Below the pieces are notes generated by a model that was given only the letters and a program-made list of their open reading frames with translations, made no database searches and was not told the origin of the DNA. The translations under genes and the position numbers were made by a program. From NCBI RefSeq assembly GCF_021129235.1, contig NZ_JAJOMA010000022.1, positions 1-64,000 on the forward strand: 64,000 nucleotides of DNA. The letters are read 5' to 3'. This DNA comes from Kineosporia mesophila. GTDB lineage: Bacteria > Actinomycetota > Actinomycetes > Actinomycetales > Kineosporiaceae. Positions 29,842-41,078 of the stretch are shown here, in pieces; the first letter of the stretch is position 1, and every line of letters begins with the position of its first letter.

Positions 29842-31653
29842 ATGCCCGGCCAGTCCCGCACCGAGCCCTCCGGCGCACCCCGCGCCACCGCCACCCCGGT
29901 CGTCGCCGAGCCGATGACCGGGGCCCAGAGCCTCGTCCGCTCGCTGGAGTCGGTCGGCGTAGAGACGGTTTTCGGGCTTCCGGGCGGGGCGATCCTTCCG
30001 CTCTACGACCCCTTGATGGACTCCACCAAGATCCGCCACATCCTGGTGCGCCACGAGCAGGGAGCCGGGCACGCGGCGGAGGGCTACGCGCAGGCCACCG
30101 GCAAGGTCGGGGTCTGCATGGCCACCTCCGGGCCGGGTGCGACCAACCTGGTCACGGCGATCGCGGACGCCTACATGGACTCGGTCCCGATGGTGGCCAT
30201 CACCGGTCAGGTCAACAGCAAGCTGATCGGGACCGACGGGTTCCAGGAGGCGGACATCGTCGGCATCACCATGCCGATCACGAAGCACAACATGCTGATC
30301 GCCGACGCCGCGGACATCCCGCGCGCGATCGCCGAGGCGTTCCACATCGCGGGCACCGGCCGGCCCGGCCCGGTGCTGGTGGACGTGCCGAAAGACATCC
30401 TCCAGGCGCAGACCACCTTCTCCTGGCCGCCGAAGCTCGACCTGCCCGGCTACCGGGCCGTCACCCGGCCCCACAACAAGCAGATCCGGGAAGCCGCCCG
30501 GCTGCTCACCTCCTCGACCCGCCCGGTGCTCTACGTCGGTGGCGGTGTGCTCAAGGCGCACGCCAGCGAGGAACTGCGCCGGCTGACCGAGGAGACCGGC
30601 GCCCCCGTCGTCACCACCCTGATGGCGCTGGGCGCGCTGCCCGACTCGCACCAGCAGAACCTGGGCATGCCGGGCATGCACGGCACCGTCGCCGCCGTCA
30701 CCGCGTTGCAGAAGGCCGACCTGATCGTCAGCCTGGGCGCGCGGTTCGACGACCGGGTCACCGGCAACCTGGACTCGTTCGCGCCGCACGCCAAGGTCGT
30801 GCACGCGGACATCGACCCGGCCGAGATCGGTAAGAACCGGCTGGCCGACGTGCCCATCGTGGGTGACGCCAGGGAGGTCATCGCCGAGCTGACCGTGGCC
30901 GTCGCGGCGGAGCACCAGGCCGGCCGCCGCGCCGACCTGACCACCTGGTGGGCGCAGCTGGACGGCTGGCGCGAGGCCTTCCCGCTGGGCCACGCCCCGG
31001 CGCCGGAGGGTGAGGTCTCACCCCAGCACGTGATCGCCCGGATCGGCGAGATCTCCGGCCCGGAATCGATCTACGTGGCCGGTGTCGGCCAGCACCAGAT
31101 GTGGGCCTCGCAGTTCATCAAGTACGAGAACCCGCACACCTGGATCAACTCCGGCGGTGCGGGCACGATGGGCTTCGCCGTGCCCGCGGCGATGGGGGCC
31201 AAGGCCGGCCTCCCGGACACCGTGGTCTGGGCCATCGACGGCGACGGCTGCTTCCAGATGACCAATCAGGAACTGGCCACCTGCGTGATCAACCAGATCC
31301 CGATCAAGGTCGCCGTCATCAACAACTCCAGCCTGGGCATGGTCCGGCAGTGGCAGAACCTGTTCTACGACGGGCGCTACTCCAACACCGACCTGCACAC
31401 CTCGGTCGGCAGCCGGATCCCCGACTTCGTCAAGCTGGCGGAGGCCTACGGCTGCGTCGGCCTGCGCTGCGAGACGCCGGAAGACGTCGACGCGACGATC
31501 GAGAAGGCGATGGAGATCAACGACGTCCCGGTCATCATCGACTTCGTCGTGCACCGGGACGCGATGGTCTGGCCGATGGTCCCGTCCGGGGTCAGCAACG
31601 ACCTGATCCAGATCGCCCGGGACACCCGCCCGGAATTCGACAGCGAAGCCTGA
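29842..31653 (+). CDS. ilvB: Acetolactate synthase large subunit
   Basis: IlvB (603 residues) joins two pyruvates, or pyruvate and 2-oxobutyrate, in the first common step to valine and isoleucine. It needs thiamine diphosphate, FAD and magnesium. Visible parts are [14 protein letters not shown] with the TPP-activating Glu in the [13 protein letters not shown] stretch, and the TPP-binding motif from [12 protein letters not shown] to NN. ATG 29842 has GAAGGAAC upstream. Transcription should be controlled by the leader peptide and attenuator. ilvN starts 11 bp after the stop. Confidence 0.97.
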   Translation: MPGQSRTEPSGAPRATATPVVAEPMTGAQSLVRSLESVGVETVFGLPGGAILPLYDPLMDSTKIRHILVRHEQGAGHAAEGYAQATGKVGVCMATSGPGATNLVTAIADAYMDSVPMVAITGQVNSKLIGTDGFQEADIVGITMPITKHNMLIADAADIPRAIAEAFHIAGTGRPGPVLVDVPKDILQAQTTFSWPPKLDLPGYRAVTRPHNKQIREAARLLTSSTRPVLYVGGGVLKAHASEELRRLTEETGAPVVTTLMALGALPDSHQQNLGMPGMHGTVAAVTALQKADLIVSLGARFDDRVTGNLDSFAPHAKVVHADIDPAEIGKNRLADVPIVGDAREVIAELTVAVAAEHQAGRRADLTTWWAQLDGWREAFPLGHAPAPEGEVSPQHVIARIGEISGPESIYVAGVGQHQMWASQFIKYENPHTWINSGGAGTMGFAVPAAMGAKAGLPDTVVWAIDGDGCFQMTNQELATCVINQIPIKVAVINNSSLGMVRQWQNLFYDGRYSNTDLHTSVGSRIPDFVKLAEAYGCVGLRCETPEDVDATIEKAMEINDVPVIIDFVVHRDAMVWPMVPSGVSNDLIQIARDTRPEFDSEA

Positions 31654-31664
31654 GGACGACAACA

Positions 31665-33261
<1,597 letters not shown>

Positions 33262-33274
33262 CTCCGGTAGCACC

Positions 33275-33317
33275 CCCGAAAGCCCCCGGCCGCTGAGAAG
33301 CACCGGGGGCTTTCGGG
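33275..33317 (+). terminator. Terminator after ilvC
   Basis: A perfect 15-bp stem (33275-33289 with 33303-33317) encloses a 13-base loop. No long U-tract follows, as is common in GC-rich actinobacteria. It lies between ilvC and the convergent VOC gene and may serve both. Confidence 0.8.
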
Positions 33318-33388
33318 TGCCCGGAGGCCGCCCCGGCCTTCCGGACCCGGAAATGGGGGACGCTCGTCCTCACCGGACGCTCACCGGC

Positions 33389-33772
33389 TCAGGTCAGGGG
33401 GGCGTAGAGGTCGATGTGGGTTCCGTCCGGGTCCTGCACCGTGGCCACCCGCCGGCCCCAGGGGGCGTCGAGGGGTTCGCGGAAGCCGAAACCGTCCTCG
33501 TCCAGCCAGGTGTAGAGCTCGTCCAGGTCGGTGGTGGAGTCGCAGCCCACGGCCAGGGTGACGCCGGTGCGCGGGGCGTCCGGGTCGATGTCCCAGTTCA
33601 GCTCGCGGAACAGGGCCTCGGTGTAGAGCAGCAGCTTGAAGCCGCCGAGGTCGGCGAGCACGGTCCCCTCGTGGCCGCCGGGCCCGAAAGAGGCGCCCAG
33701 GCGCTGGTAGAAGGCGGTCGACTTCTGGATGTCGGCGACGACCACACCGACGGCGTCCATCCTGAATCCCAT
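33389..33772 (-). CDS. Single-domain VOC (glyoxalase/bleomycin-resistance-fold) protein
   Basis: A 127-residue single VOC module. It opens with [20 protein letters not shown] and closes with [17 protein letters not shown], the beta-alpha-beta-beta-beta pattern of the superfamily. The substrate cannot be assigned. ATG 33772 is chosen because AAGGTG lies about seven bases upstream; the frame is open to 33892. It is convergent with ilvC and divergent from leuB, and so is an accessory gene set inside the branched-chain block. Confidence 0.8.
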   Translation of the reverse strand: MGFRMDAVGVVVADIQKSTAFYQRLGASFGPGGHEGTVLADLGGFKLLLYTEALFRELNWDIDPDAPRTGVTLAVGCDSTTDLDELYTWLDEDGFGFREPLDAPWGRRVATVQDPDGTHIDLYAPLT

Positions 33773-33919
33773 GGTGATCACCTTATTGAGGTGGGCTCCG
33801 CGGGCCAGGCGAAACTCGCCCGGAGCCAGCCACCTCGTCCTCTGCGCGGCCCGAGAAATTCTGTCCACATACCGAGACTCAATGACCGCCATCCGGACTC
33901 AAGGAGTACGATCGGCCGC

Positions 33920-34984
33920 ATGAGCACCTCGACCGCACCCACATCCGTCCGGCTGGCCGTCATCCCTGGTGACGGAATCGGCCCGGAGGTGGTGAGCGAG
34001 GGACTGAAGGTCCTGAACGCCGCGGTCGGTTCCGAGGTGTCCTTCGAGACCACCGAGTACGACCTCGGTGCTCGCCGTTGGCACAAGAACGGCGAGACAC
34101 TGCCCGACTCCGTGCTGGCCGAGATCCGGCAGCACGATGTCATCCTGCTCGGCGCGATCGGCGACCCCGCCGTGCCGAGCGGTGTTCTGGAGCGGGGCCT
34201 CCTGCTGCGCCTGCGGTTCGCGCTCGACCACTACGTGAACCTGCGGCCGGCGCGGCTGTACCCGGGCGTCACCTCGCCCCTGGCCCCCCACGTCCTCGAG
34301 AACGGGCTCGACTTCGTCGTGGTCCGCGAGGGCACCGAGGGTCCGTACGTCGGTAACGGCGGCGCGGTGCGCACGGGTACGCCGCACGAGATCGCCACCG
34401 AGGTCAGCATCAACACCGCGTTCGGCATCGAGCGGGTGGTACGTGACGCGTTCACCCGCGCCGCCGCCCGTCCGCGGGGGCACCTCACCCTGGTGCACAA
34501 GCACAACGTGCTCACCCACGCCGGTCACCTCTGGCGTCGCACGGTGGAAGCGGTCAACGCCGAGTTCCCCGAGGTCACCACCGACTACCTGCACGTCGAC
34601 GCCGCCACCATCTTCATGGTGCAGAACCCGGGCCGCTTCGACGTGATCGTCACCGACAACCTCTTCGGCGACATCATCACCGACATCGCGGGCGCCATCG
34701 CCGGAGGCATCGGCCTGGCCGCGTCGGGCAACATCAACCCCGACCGCAGCGCGGCGCCCAGCATGTTCGAGCCCGTCCACGGCTCCGCCCCCGACATCGC
34801 CGGTCAGCAGAAGGCCGACCCCACCGCCACCGTGCTGTCCGTGGCGATGCTGCTGGAGCACCTCGGTCTGGACAAGGCCGCCCAGAAGGTCGAGTCGGCC
34901 GTGGCCGAAGACCTCGTCGAGCGCGGCGACCGAGTACGCACCACGTCGGAGATCGGCGAGGCCATCGCCTCGCGTCTCGCCTGA
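33920..34984 (+). CDS. leuB: 3-isopropylmalate dehydrogenase
   Basis: LeuB (354 residues) oxidatively decarboxylates 3-isopropylmalate with NAD in leucine synthesis. Visible marks are [34 protein letters not shown], the [10 protein letters not shown] segment, and the metal and NAD region from [19 protein letters not shown] to [14 protein letters not shown]. It is the compact actinobacterial form. ATG 33920 gives the normal N-terminus; the upstream open frame overlaps the VOC gene. TACGAT at 33907-33912 may be its -10 box, implying a very short leader. leuC and leuD lie about 12 kb away; leuA is not in the window. Confidence 0.95.
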   Translation: MSTSTAPTSVRLAVIPGDGIGPEVVSEGLKVLNAAVGSEVSFETTEYDLGARRWHKNGETLPDSVLAEIRQHDVILLGAIGDPAVPSGVLERGLLLRLRFALDHYVNLRPARLYPGVTSPLAPHVLENGLDFVVVREGTEGPYVGNGGAVRTGTPHEIATEVSINTAFGIERVVRDAFTRAAARPRGHLTLVHKHNVLTHAGHLWRRTVEAVNAEFPEVTTDYLHVDAATIFMVQNPGRFDVIVTDNLFGDIITDIAGAIAGGIGLAASGNINPDRSAAPSMFEPVHGSAPDIAGQQKADPTATVLSVAMLLEHLGLDKAAQKVESAVAEDLVERGDRVRTTSEIGEAIASRLA

Positions 34985-34997
34985 CCCATCACGCCAC

Positions 34998-35029
34998 ACG
35001 GCCGGTCGGGTGAATCCCCGACCGGCCGT
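34998..35029 (+). terminator. Terminator after leuB
   Basis: A perfect 13-bp stem, ACGGCCGGTCGGG with its complement, encloses a 6-base loop. It begins 14 bases after the leuB stop. The region on to 35171 holds no gene and should carry the ilvE promoter. Confidence 0.75.
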
Positions 35030-35171
35030 CCGCGTTCTCACGTCCGGACGGTTGCCGCAAGAAAGCCGGCACCTCCGACGGGCACCCCGTCCCGTGCTTT
35101 CTCCGCTGCTACCGTCGTCAACAGATTCTTTCCGGCCCATTCGCCGGGCCGGTCTGCGAGGGAGCATCGCG

Positions 35172-36266
35172 ATGAACGACACCACCGACCTCAAGTTCAG
35201 CACCACGCTGAACCCCACGCCCGCCACCCCCGAACGGCGCGCGCAGATCCACGCTCAGCCGGGCTTCGGTAAGTTCTTCACCGACCACATGGTGTCCATC
35301 GACTGGACGCACGGCGAGGGCTGGCACGACGCCGGCCTGATCCCCTACGGCCCGATCCAGATGGACCCGGCCGCGGCTGTTTTGCACTACGCGCAGGAGA
35401 TCTTCGAAGGGCTCAAGGCCTACCGTCACGCCGACGGCTCGGTCTGGTCGTTCCGCCCGGAGGCCAACGCGGCCCGGCTGGCGAGGTCGGCCCGCCGGCT
35501 GGCTCTGCCCGAGTTGCCGGAAGAAGACTTCCTGGCGAGCATCGACCTGCTGGTCAAGACCGACCAGGCCTGGGTGCCCGACCACGCCAGCGGTGAGAGC
35601 AGCCTGTACCTGCGGCCGTTCATGTACGCGTCGGAGAGCTTCCTGGGCGTGCGGCCGAGCAAGACGGTGCGCTACCTGCTCATCGCCTCGCCGGTCGGCC
35701 CGTACTTCTCCGGCGGGGTCAAGCCGGTGAGCATCTGGCTCTCGAGCACCTACACCCGCGCCGCGCTCGGTGGCACGGGTGCGGCCAAGTGCGGCGGCAA
35801 CTACGCGGCCGGTCTGGCGGCGCAGCTCGAGGCCGAGGCCCACGGCTGCGAGCAGGTCTGCTTCCTCGACGCGGCCGAGCACCGGTGGGTCGAGGAACTC
35901 GGCGGCATGAACATCTACTTCGTGACGAAAGACGGAACGCTGGTCACGCCGACCGTCTCCGGCACGATCCTCGAGGGCATCACCCGCTCGTCCATCCTCA
36001 CCCTGGCCGGCGAGCTCGGCCTCAAGGTCGAGGAGCGCCCGATCAGCATCGACGAGTGGCGTGCGGGTGTGGCCTCGGGCGAGATCACCGAGGTCTTCGC
36101 CTGTGGCACCGCCGCGGTCATCACCCCGCTGGGCGCTCTGGCCTGGGAGGGTGGCGAACTCGAGATCCCGACCGGCGAGGTCGCGATGAAGATCCGCCAG
36201 TCCCTGCTCGACATCCAGTACGGCCGGGCCGAGGACACCCACGGCTGGATGCGGCAGCTGGCCTGA
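35172..36266 (+). CDS. ilvE: Branched-chain amino acid aminotransferase
   Basis: IlvE (364 residues) is a fold-type IV PLP aminotransferase that makes valine, leucine and isoleucine from their keto acids with glutamate. The length and the [10 protein letters not shown] opening match the long, eukaryote-like form typical of actinobacteria. The PLP lysine lies in [26 protein letters not shown] and [12 protein letters not shown] are conserved. ATG 35172 has GAGGGAG seven bases upstream; the frame upstream to 35010 crosses the leuB terminator. A long framed hairpin follows the stop. Confidence 0.97.
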   Translation: MNDTTDLKFSTTLNPTPATPERRAQIHAQPGFGKFFTDHMVSIDWTHGEGWHDAGLIPYGPIQMDPAAAVLHYAQEIFEGLKAYRHADGSVWSFRPEANAARLARSARRLALPELPEEDFLASIDLLVKTDQAWVPDHASGESSLYLRPFMYASESFLGVRPSKTVRYLLIASPVGPYFSGGVKPVSIWLSSTYTRAALGGTGAAKCGGNYAAGLAAQLEAEAHGCEQVCFLDAAEHRWVEELGGMNIYFVTKDGTLVTPTVSGTILEGITRSSILTLAGELGLKVEERPISIDEWRAGVASGEITEVFACGTAAVITPLGALAWEGGELEIPTGEVAMKIRQSLLDIQYGRAEDTHGWMRQLA

Positions 36267-36275
36267 CTTTTCGGG

Positions 36276-36322
36276 AATTGAAGACGAGGCGGGCACCCGA
36301 GGTGCCCACCTCGTCCTCAATT
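36276..36322. terminator. ATTGARGAC-framed hairpin after ilvE
   Basis: Two 22-base arms (36276-36297, 36301-36322) pair with two G-U type differences around a 3-base gap, ending in AATT and a TT run. Its outer edge ATTGAAGAC/GTCCTCAAT is shared with the hairpins at 38.1 and 41.1 kb, while the inner stem is different. It separates ilvE from the cimA leader. Confidence 0.85.
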
Positions 36323-36374
36323 TTGAGAGGTTCCCGGACCGTTCACCGCCGGGTGTGGCAGAATCGGCGTCACC

Positions 36375-36422
36375 ATGTACAGCACCAGCGTGATTATTCG
36401 CAGGCGCGTCGACATCGCCTAG
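36375..36422 (+). CDS. cimA leader peptide, Ile-rich
   Basis: A 15-residue frame, MYSTSVIIRRRVDIA, precedes a terminator and cimA. It contains three isoleucine codons (ATT, ATT, ATC) and two valine codons. ATT is a rare codon here, and the tandem pair fits a sensor of charged tRNA-Ile. CAGAAT 12 bases upstream may be a -10 box. The frame is too short for normal gene callers. Confidence 0.75.
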   Translation: MYSTSVIIRRRVDIA

Positions 36423-36476
36423 GGCCCAGGGCACCGTCGACGCGCAGACCTCTCGCATCCGCGAGGGGTCTTTTTT
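36404..36476 (+). promoter_or_regulatory. Attenuator of cimA: pause hairpin and terminator
   Basis: A perfect 10-bp stem (36404-36413 with 36436-36445) covers the end of the leader peptide frame. A second hairpin at 36447-36470 (GACCTCTCG with CGAGGGGTC) is followed by TTTTTT. The two are adjacent, so movement of ribosomes over the leader should change which structures form. It ends about 50 bases before cimA. Confidence 0.78.
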
Positions 36477-36524
36477 CATGCGGCTTTCATGAAATCCAGC
36501 ACCCACGACCAGAGGCGATCAACG

Positions 36525-38114
36525 ATGGACACCACGTTCCAGGTGTACGACACCACTCTGCGCGACGGCGCCCAGCAGGAGGGGCTCAGCCTCTCGGTGC
36601 AGGACAAGCTGGCGATCGCCGGGCATCTGGACGAACTGGGTGTCGGATTCATCGAAGGTGGCTGGCCGGGGGCGATTCCGAAGGACACCGAGTTCTTCCG
36701 CCGGGCCGCGACCGAGCTGAACCTCAAGCAGGCGGTTCTCACGGCCTTCGGCGCCACCCGTAAGGCGGGCGTGGCCGTGCACGACGACCCGCAGGTGCAG
36801 GCCCTGATCGACTCGCTCGCCCCGGCGATCACGCTGGTGGCCAAGAGCGACATCCGGCACGTGGAGCGGGCTCTGCGCACCACCGCCGAGGAGAACCTGG
36901 CCATGGTCACCGAGACCGTGCACCACCTGCGCGAACAGGGGCGCCGCGTGTTCCTCGATGCCGAGCACTTCTTCGACGGGTACGCCTTCGACCGGGGTTA
37001 CGCGCTGGAGGTCGTGCGGGCCGCGGCGCAGGCCGGCGCCGAGGCGATCGTGCTGTGCGACACCAACGGCGGCATGCTGCCGCCCCAGATCGCCGACATC
37101 GTGCACGACGTGCGCACGGAATCGGGTGCCGCACTGGGCATCCACTGCCACAACGACACCGGTTGTGCGGTCGCGAACTCGCTGGCCGCCGTCGACGCCG
37201 GGGTGATCCAGGTGCAGGGCACGCTGAACGGGTACGGCGAGCGCACCGGGAACGCCGACCTCGTCACCGTTCTCGCCGACCTGGAGCTGAAACTCGGCCG
37301 CCGGGTGCTGCCCGAGGGCCGCATCCAGGACATCACTCGGATCGCGCACGCGGTCAACGAGATCGCCAACGTGTCGCCGTACCAGCGCCAGCCCTACGTG
37401 GGGGCCTCGGCGTTCGCGCACAAGGCGGGTCTGCACGCCAGCGCGATCAAGGTCGACCCCGACCTCTACCAGCACATCGACCCCGCGGCCGTGGGCAACG
37501 ACATGCGCATGCTGGTCTCGGACATGGCCGGGCGGGCGTCGATCGAGCTGAAGGGCAAGGAGCTGGGTTTCGACCTGTCCAGCGACCGGGAACTGCTGGG
37601 CGAGGTGACCGGGCGGGTGAAGCACCTGGAGGCCCGGGGTTACACGTTCGAGGCCGCCGACGCGTCGTTCTCGCTGCTGCTGACCGAGGCGGTGCACGGG
37701 GCCCGGCCGGTGTTCTGCGAGGTCGAGAGCTGGCGCGTGATCACCGAATTCCGCGGTGCCACCGGTGAGGCGGTGTGTGAGGCGACGGTGAAACTGACCG
37801 CGGGCGGGAACCGCGTGGTCGCCACGGCGGAGGGGAACGGCCCGGTCAGCGCCCTCGACCGGGTGCTGCGCCAGGCGCTGCTGCCGGTCTATCCGGAGCT
37901 GGACCGGATGAAGCTGACCGACTTCAAGGTCCGCATCCTCGACGGGCAATCGGCCACGGACGCGGTCACCCGGGTGCTGGTGGAGACCACCGGCGCCGGG
38001 TCGGTCTGGCAGACCGTGGGGGTCGGGCCGAACATGATCGAGGCCAGCTGGCAGGCCCTGCTGGAGAGTTTCGTGTACGGGCTGTCGTCGATGGGTGTGG
38101 CGTCGCGGGTGTAG
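36525..38114 (+). CDS. cimA: (R)-citramalate synthase (CimA)
   Basis: CimA condenses pyruvate and acetyl-CoA to citramalate, giving a threonine-independent path to 2-oxobutyrate and isoleucine. The 529-residue protein has an HMGL-like TIM barrel (FQVYDTTLRDGAQQEGLSL, then GIHCHNDTGCAVANSLAAVD) and a C-terminal LeuA dimer/allosteric domain (about 410-520). Length and GWPGAIPKDTEFF distinguish it from homocitrate synthase; 2-isopropylmalate synthase is the main alternative, but the Ile-rich leader supports CimA. ATG 36525 follows AGAGG; the ATG at 36489 lies too near the attenuator. LeuCD and LeuB in this window could carry out the later steps. Confidence 0.88.
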   Translation: MDTTFQVYDTTLRDGAQQEGLSLSVQDKLAIAGHLDELGVGFIEGGWPGAIPKDTEFFRRAATELNLKQAVLTAFGATRKAGVAVHDDPQVQALIDSLAPAITLVAKSDIRHVERALRTTAEENLAMVTETVHHLREQGRRVFLDAEHFFDGYAFDRGYALEVVRAAAQAGAEAIVLCDTNGGMLPPQIADIVHDVRTESGAALGIHCHNDTGCAVANSLAAVDAGVIQVQGTLNGYGERTGNADLVTVLADLELKLGRRVLPEGRIQDITRIAHAVNEIANVSPYQRQPYVGASAFAHKAGLHASAIKVDPDLYQHIDPAAVGNDMRMLVSDMAGRASIELKGKELGFDLSSDRELLGEVTGRVKHLEARGYTFEAADASFSLLLTEAVHGARPVFCEVESWRVITEFRGATGEAVCEATVKLTAGGNRVVATAEGNGPVSALDRVLRQALLPVYPELDRMKLTDFKVRILDGQSATDAVTRVLVETTGAGSVWQTVGVGPNMIEASWQALLESFVYGLSSMGVASRV

Positions 38115-38118
38115 AGCG

Positions 38119-38165
38119 AAAATTGAGGACGTGGTTGCCAGGTGGGCAACCACGTCCTCAATTTT
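38119..38165. terminator. ATTGARGAC-framed hairpin between cimA and a convergent gene
   Basis: Perfect 21-bp arms (38119-38139, 38145-38165) with a 5-base loop. The sequence begins AAAATTGAGGAC and ends in TTTT, so it has an A-tract and U-tract on both strands and should end transcription from both convergent genes. Confidence 0.92.
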
Positions 38166-38177
38166 GGTTTCAGTGGT

Positions 38178-39218
38178 CTACAGCGGCGCGATACCGCTCA
38201 TCACCTTCTTGCCCAGCGGCACGACCTGATAGCTCGCCGTCGCCGGATCGGCCACGCCGAAGCGGGCGTTCACGGCCCATAGGGTGTGGTTGACGAAGGT
38301 CGCCGTGCTCGGCACGTCGAGCTGCGGCGAGGTCAGCGTCTTGCGCCAGGTGGCGCGCCAGCCGTTGCGGTTGTGGTGCAGCTTCAGGGCCTCGACCGCG
38401 TTGCTGCTGTTGCCGCGGACCACGAACAGGGTGTGGCCCTTACGCTCCAGGCCGTCGCCACCGGTGATCCCCGGACCGCGCTTGACCAGGATGTTCTTCG
38501 TCTCGCCGGTGTGCGGGTCGACGGTGTAGATGCCGCCGTGCGTGCTGTTGTTCAGCAGCAGCGTGCCGTCCCACAGGGTGTCGATGCCGTTCGCGCCGTT
38601 ACCCGTGGTGGTCGCCGGCCAGGCACCCTTCAGCGTGATGAAGTTCGTCTGGCCGGTGGGGTGCCCGGTTGCGGGCCGCAGATCGATGCGGGTCAGCCGG
38701 TCCACGCGGGAATCGGTGACCCACACCGCGTTCGGCTCGATCACCAGGTCGTTCAGGAACACCGACCCGGGCACCTCGATCCGGTGCTCCACCGCCCCGG
38801 AGGTGGCGTCGACAGCCAGCACGATGCCCTGGGAGCCGTCCTGCCCCGCGGCCCAGAGCAGGTGGGAGCGCTGGTCCCACTGCAGACCCCGCAGCGACCG
38901 CCCGGACACCCCGGCCGTGAGCTGCTGCCCGGCCCCGGTCTTCAGGCTGCCGGTCCAGATGCGGCCGTCGGCCACGGATCCGGCGAAGAAGGTGCGTCGG
39001 GGGCCGGACGTGATGCCCTCGGGCCGGAAGCCGGTGGGCAGGCCGACGGTCGACAGCGCCTTCCTGGCCGAGGCCGCCTTCACCGGCGCGGGGGTCGACG
39101 TCGTCGCGGCGGAGAGTCCCCCGGCGAGTGCGGGGGAAGCGAGCAGGGCCGTGCCGATCACCGCAGCGCCGGCGGCAGTGCGGACGCGACCGAGATACGT
39201 GAGCCTTCTCGTATTCAT
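38178..39218 (-). CDS. Secreted SMP-30/NHL-like beta-propeller protein
   Basis: A 346-residue exported protein of unknown substrate. ATG 39218 opens a signal peptide with arginines, a hydrophobic core and an ALAGG cleavage region near residue 32. The mature part repeats short blade motifs such as LPTGFRPEGITSGPRRTFFA, LRGLQWDQRSHLLWAAG, VFLNDLVIEPNAVWVTDSRV and NGIDTLWDGTLLLNNSTHGG, typical of SMP-30/gluconolactonase-type propellers. No catalytic assignment is made. It shares a bidirectional hairpin with cimA. The frame is open to 39293, but that region lacks signal-peptide character. Confidence 0.78.
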   Translation of the reverse strand: MNTRRLTYLGRVRTAAGAAVIGTALLASPALAGGLSAATTSTPAPVKAASARKALSTVGLPTGFRPEGITSGPRRTFFAGSVADGRIWTGSLKTGAGQQLTAGVSGRSLRGLQWDQRSHLLWAAGQDGSQGIVLAVDATSGAVEHRIEVPGSVFLNDLVIEPNAVWVTDSRVDRLTRIDLRPATGHPTGQTNFITLKGAWPATTTGNGANGIDTLWDGTLLLNNSTHGGIYTVDPHTGETKNILVKRGPGITGGDGLERKGHTLFVVRGNSSNAVEALKLHHNRNGWRATWRKTLTSPQLDVPSTATFVNHTLWAVNARFGVADPATASYQVVPLGKKVMSGIAPL

Positions 39219-39290
39219 ACGTCCCAGGGTCGAGGACGCAGGCCCGTCGCCGTCCGCGGAACACACGGCACGTTCGGCGTACTCGCTGGT

Positions 39291-39306
39291 CAACCGGTTG
39301 GTTAAC
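39291..39306. promoter_or_regulatory. Possible operator upstream of the secreted propeller gene
   Basis: CAACCGGTTG (39291-39300) and GTTAAC (39301-39306) are adjacent perfect palindromes about 75 bases upstream of the propeller gene. They look like a TetR- or MerR-type operator, but no regulator gene is adjacent. Confidence 0.3.
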
Positions 39307-39330
39307 TAGGTGACTCCAACCCCACCGGCC

Positions 39331-40218
39331 TCAGGCGAAGCTGATCAGGCCGTCCAGGACGACGATCAGCCGGGCCCGGAGCGCCTGGGAACGTTCGGCG
39401 AATTCGCGTTGCCGGGCGACGTACTCGGCCTTCCCCTCGGGGGTCTCGATCTTCACTGCGGACTCTCCGTACGGGGTGAGGTCGTAGGGGGAGGCCTTCA
39501 TGTCGAGCAGCCGGATGTCGAGTGCCAGCTGGAAGCAGTCCAGGGCCAGGCCTCCGGGCACGGCCGGGCCGAGCTTCATGGCCCACTTGTGCCCGTCCAT
39601 CGAGGCGTGCAGGCAGCCCGGCTGATCCAGCTCGACCTGGGTCTCACGGGTGGGCTGGAGCCGGTTCAGGCCCACGGCCTCGGGGGTGAAGAAGCGGAAC
39701 GCGTCGAAGTGGGAGCAGCGGATCGGGTGCGCCTCGACCACTTCGTCGGTGCCGGCCTGGCCCAGCCGCAGGGGGAGCGGATGCCGATGTTCGCCCTGCC
39801 GGTAGACCATCGCCCACTCGTGCAGGCCGAAACAGCCGGTGAAGGTGGGCCGGCCGCTGATGTTCGTGAGCAGCCGGTGGATGAACCGCACCGAGTCGCC
39901 GCGCTCGTCCATGAACCGGGCCGCATCGAATCCGACCGTGCCCGCCTCGGCCTTCGTGTACCAGCGCCACTTCTCGTGCGGGGTCTCGCCCTGGAGACGG
40001 ATTCCGACGCCCGGGTGCCAGCGCCGCAAGGTCGAGGGACGCGTGGAGTAGTACTCGTAGAGGAAGTCCTCGATGGCGTGCTTGGTGTGCGTGGCCCGGC
40101 GCTCGCGGCGGCCCTGGGTGAGGGCGTCGGCACGCTCCTCGTGCTGCTGCGCCAGAGGCTGCCACTCGGCCTCGGCCAGAACCTGGCTGCTGATCGTCGT
40201 CCCACCCGCCCTCGTCAC
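39331..40218 (-). CDS. Actinobacterial 3-methyladenine DNA glycosylase-like protein
   Basis: A 295-residue cytoplasmic protein of an actinobacterial family usually annotated as 3-methyladenine DNA glycosylase. The mark is HAIEDFLYEYYSTRPSTLRR followed by WHPG. It does not show the helix-hairpin-helix motif of AlkA/Tag by eye, so the name rests on family convention and activity should be treated as unproven. The start is a GTG at 40218; the predicted protein is full length for the family. It is divergent from the FAH-family gene by 44 bp, so the two promoters overlap. Conserved aromatic and His residues (CFGLHEWAMVY, CSHFDAFRFF) suggest an enzyme. Confidence 0.7.
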   Translation of the reverse strand: MTRAGGTTISSQVLAEAEWQPLAQQHEERADALTQGRRERRATHTKHAIEDFLYEYYSTRPSTLRRWHPGVGIRLQGETPHEKWRWYTKAEAGTVGFDAARFMDERGDSVRFIHRLLTNISGRPTFTGCFGLHEWAMVYRQGEHRHPLPLRLGQAGTDEVVEAHPIRCSHFDAFRFFTPEAVGLNRLQPTRETQVELDQPGCLHASMDGHKWAMKLGPAVPGGLALDCFQLALDIRLLDMKASPYDLTPYGESAVKIETPEGKAEYVARQREFAERSQALRARLIVVLDGLISFA

Positions 40219-40262
40219 GCCGTCCAGTATCTCCCCTTCGGTAATGACATAAGGTCAGGGGC

Positions 40263-41057
40263 GTGCTCATCGCGAGATTCACCACCGGCGAAGACCCCAG
40301 GTACGCGATCGTGGAGGGCGGGCAGGGCAACGGCTTCCTGCACGTCATCAGTGGCGATCCGCTCTACCAGACGGTCCAGATGACCGGGGAGAAGGTCAGG
40401 TTCGACGACGCGGTGCGGTTGCTCGCACCGGTCATCCCGCGCAGCAAGGTGGTCGCGGTCGGCAAGAACTACGCCGACCACGTGGCCGAGATGGCCGCCA
40501 CCCCGGGCGAGGCCCCGCCGGAAGAGCCGCTGCTGTTCTTCAAGCCGAACACCTCGGTGATCGGCCCGGGCGACCCGATCGTGCTGCCGCGTCAGTCGAC
40601 GAACGTGCACTACGAAGGCGAGCTGGCCATCGTCATCGGCAAGCTCTGCAAGGAGGTGCCGGTCGAGCGCGTCAACGAGGTCATCCTCGGCTACACGATC
40701 GCGAACGACGTCACCGCCCGCGACCTGCAGAAGTCCGACAAGCAGTGGGCGCGCGCCAAGGGCTTCGACACGTTCTGCCCGATCGGCCCCTACCTGGTGC
40801 TCGACACCGACGCCACCGACCTGAGGCTCACCACCCGGGTGAACGGTGAGGTCAAGCAGGACGGCAGCACCTCGCAGCTGATCCACAAGATCCCTGAGAT
40901 CGTCGCCTACGTCTCGGCCGCGTTCACGCTGCTGCCCGGCGACATCATCCTCACCGGCACCCCGGCCGGGGTCGGCCCGATCGTGGCCGGTGACCGGGTC
41001 GAAATCGAGATCGAGGGCATGGGTGTGCTGAGCAATCCCGTGGTCTCGCGCGACTGA
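40263..41057 (+). CDS. Fumarylacetoacetate hydrolase (FAH) family protein
   Basis: A 264-residue enzyme of the FAH superfamily, which hydrolyses or decarboxylates beta-diketo acids such as fumarylpyruvate using a divalent metal. The metal ligands lie in HYEGELAIVIGK and the downstream YTIANDVTARDLQKSDKQW region; LTGTPAGVGPIVAGD closes the fold. Actinobacteria usually carry this gene just upstream of gltX; gltX is not seen here, although tRNA-Glu is 4 kb away. The true substrate is unknown. The start is GTG 40263. Confidence 0.88.
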   Translation: MLIARFTTGEDPRYAIVEGGQGNGFLHVISGDPLYQTVQMTGEKVRFDDAVRLLAPVIPRSKVVAVGKNYADHVAEMAATPGEAPPEEPLLFFKPNTSVIGPGDPIVLPRQSTNVHYEGELAIVIGKLCKEVPVERVNEVILGYTIANDVTARDLQKSDKQWARAKGFDTFCPIGPYLVLDTDATDLRLTTRVNGEVKQDGSTSQLIHKIPEIVAYVSAAFTLLPGDIILTGTPAGVGPIVAGDRVEIEIEGMGVLSNPVVSRD

Positions 41058-41078
41058 GGTTCTTTCGTTCGGTTCACC

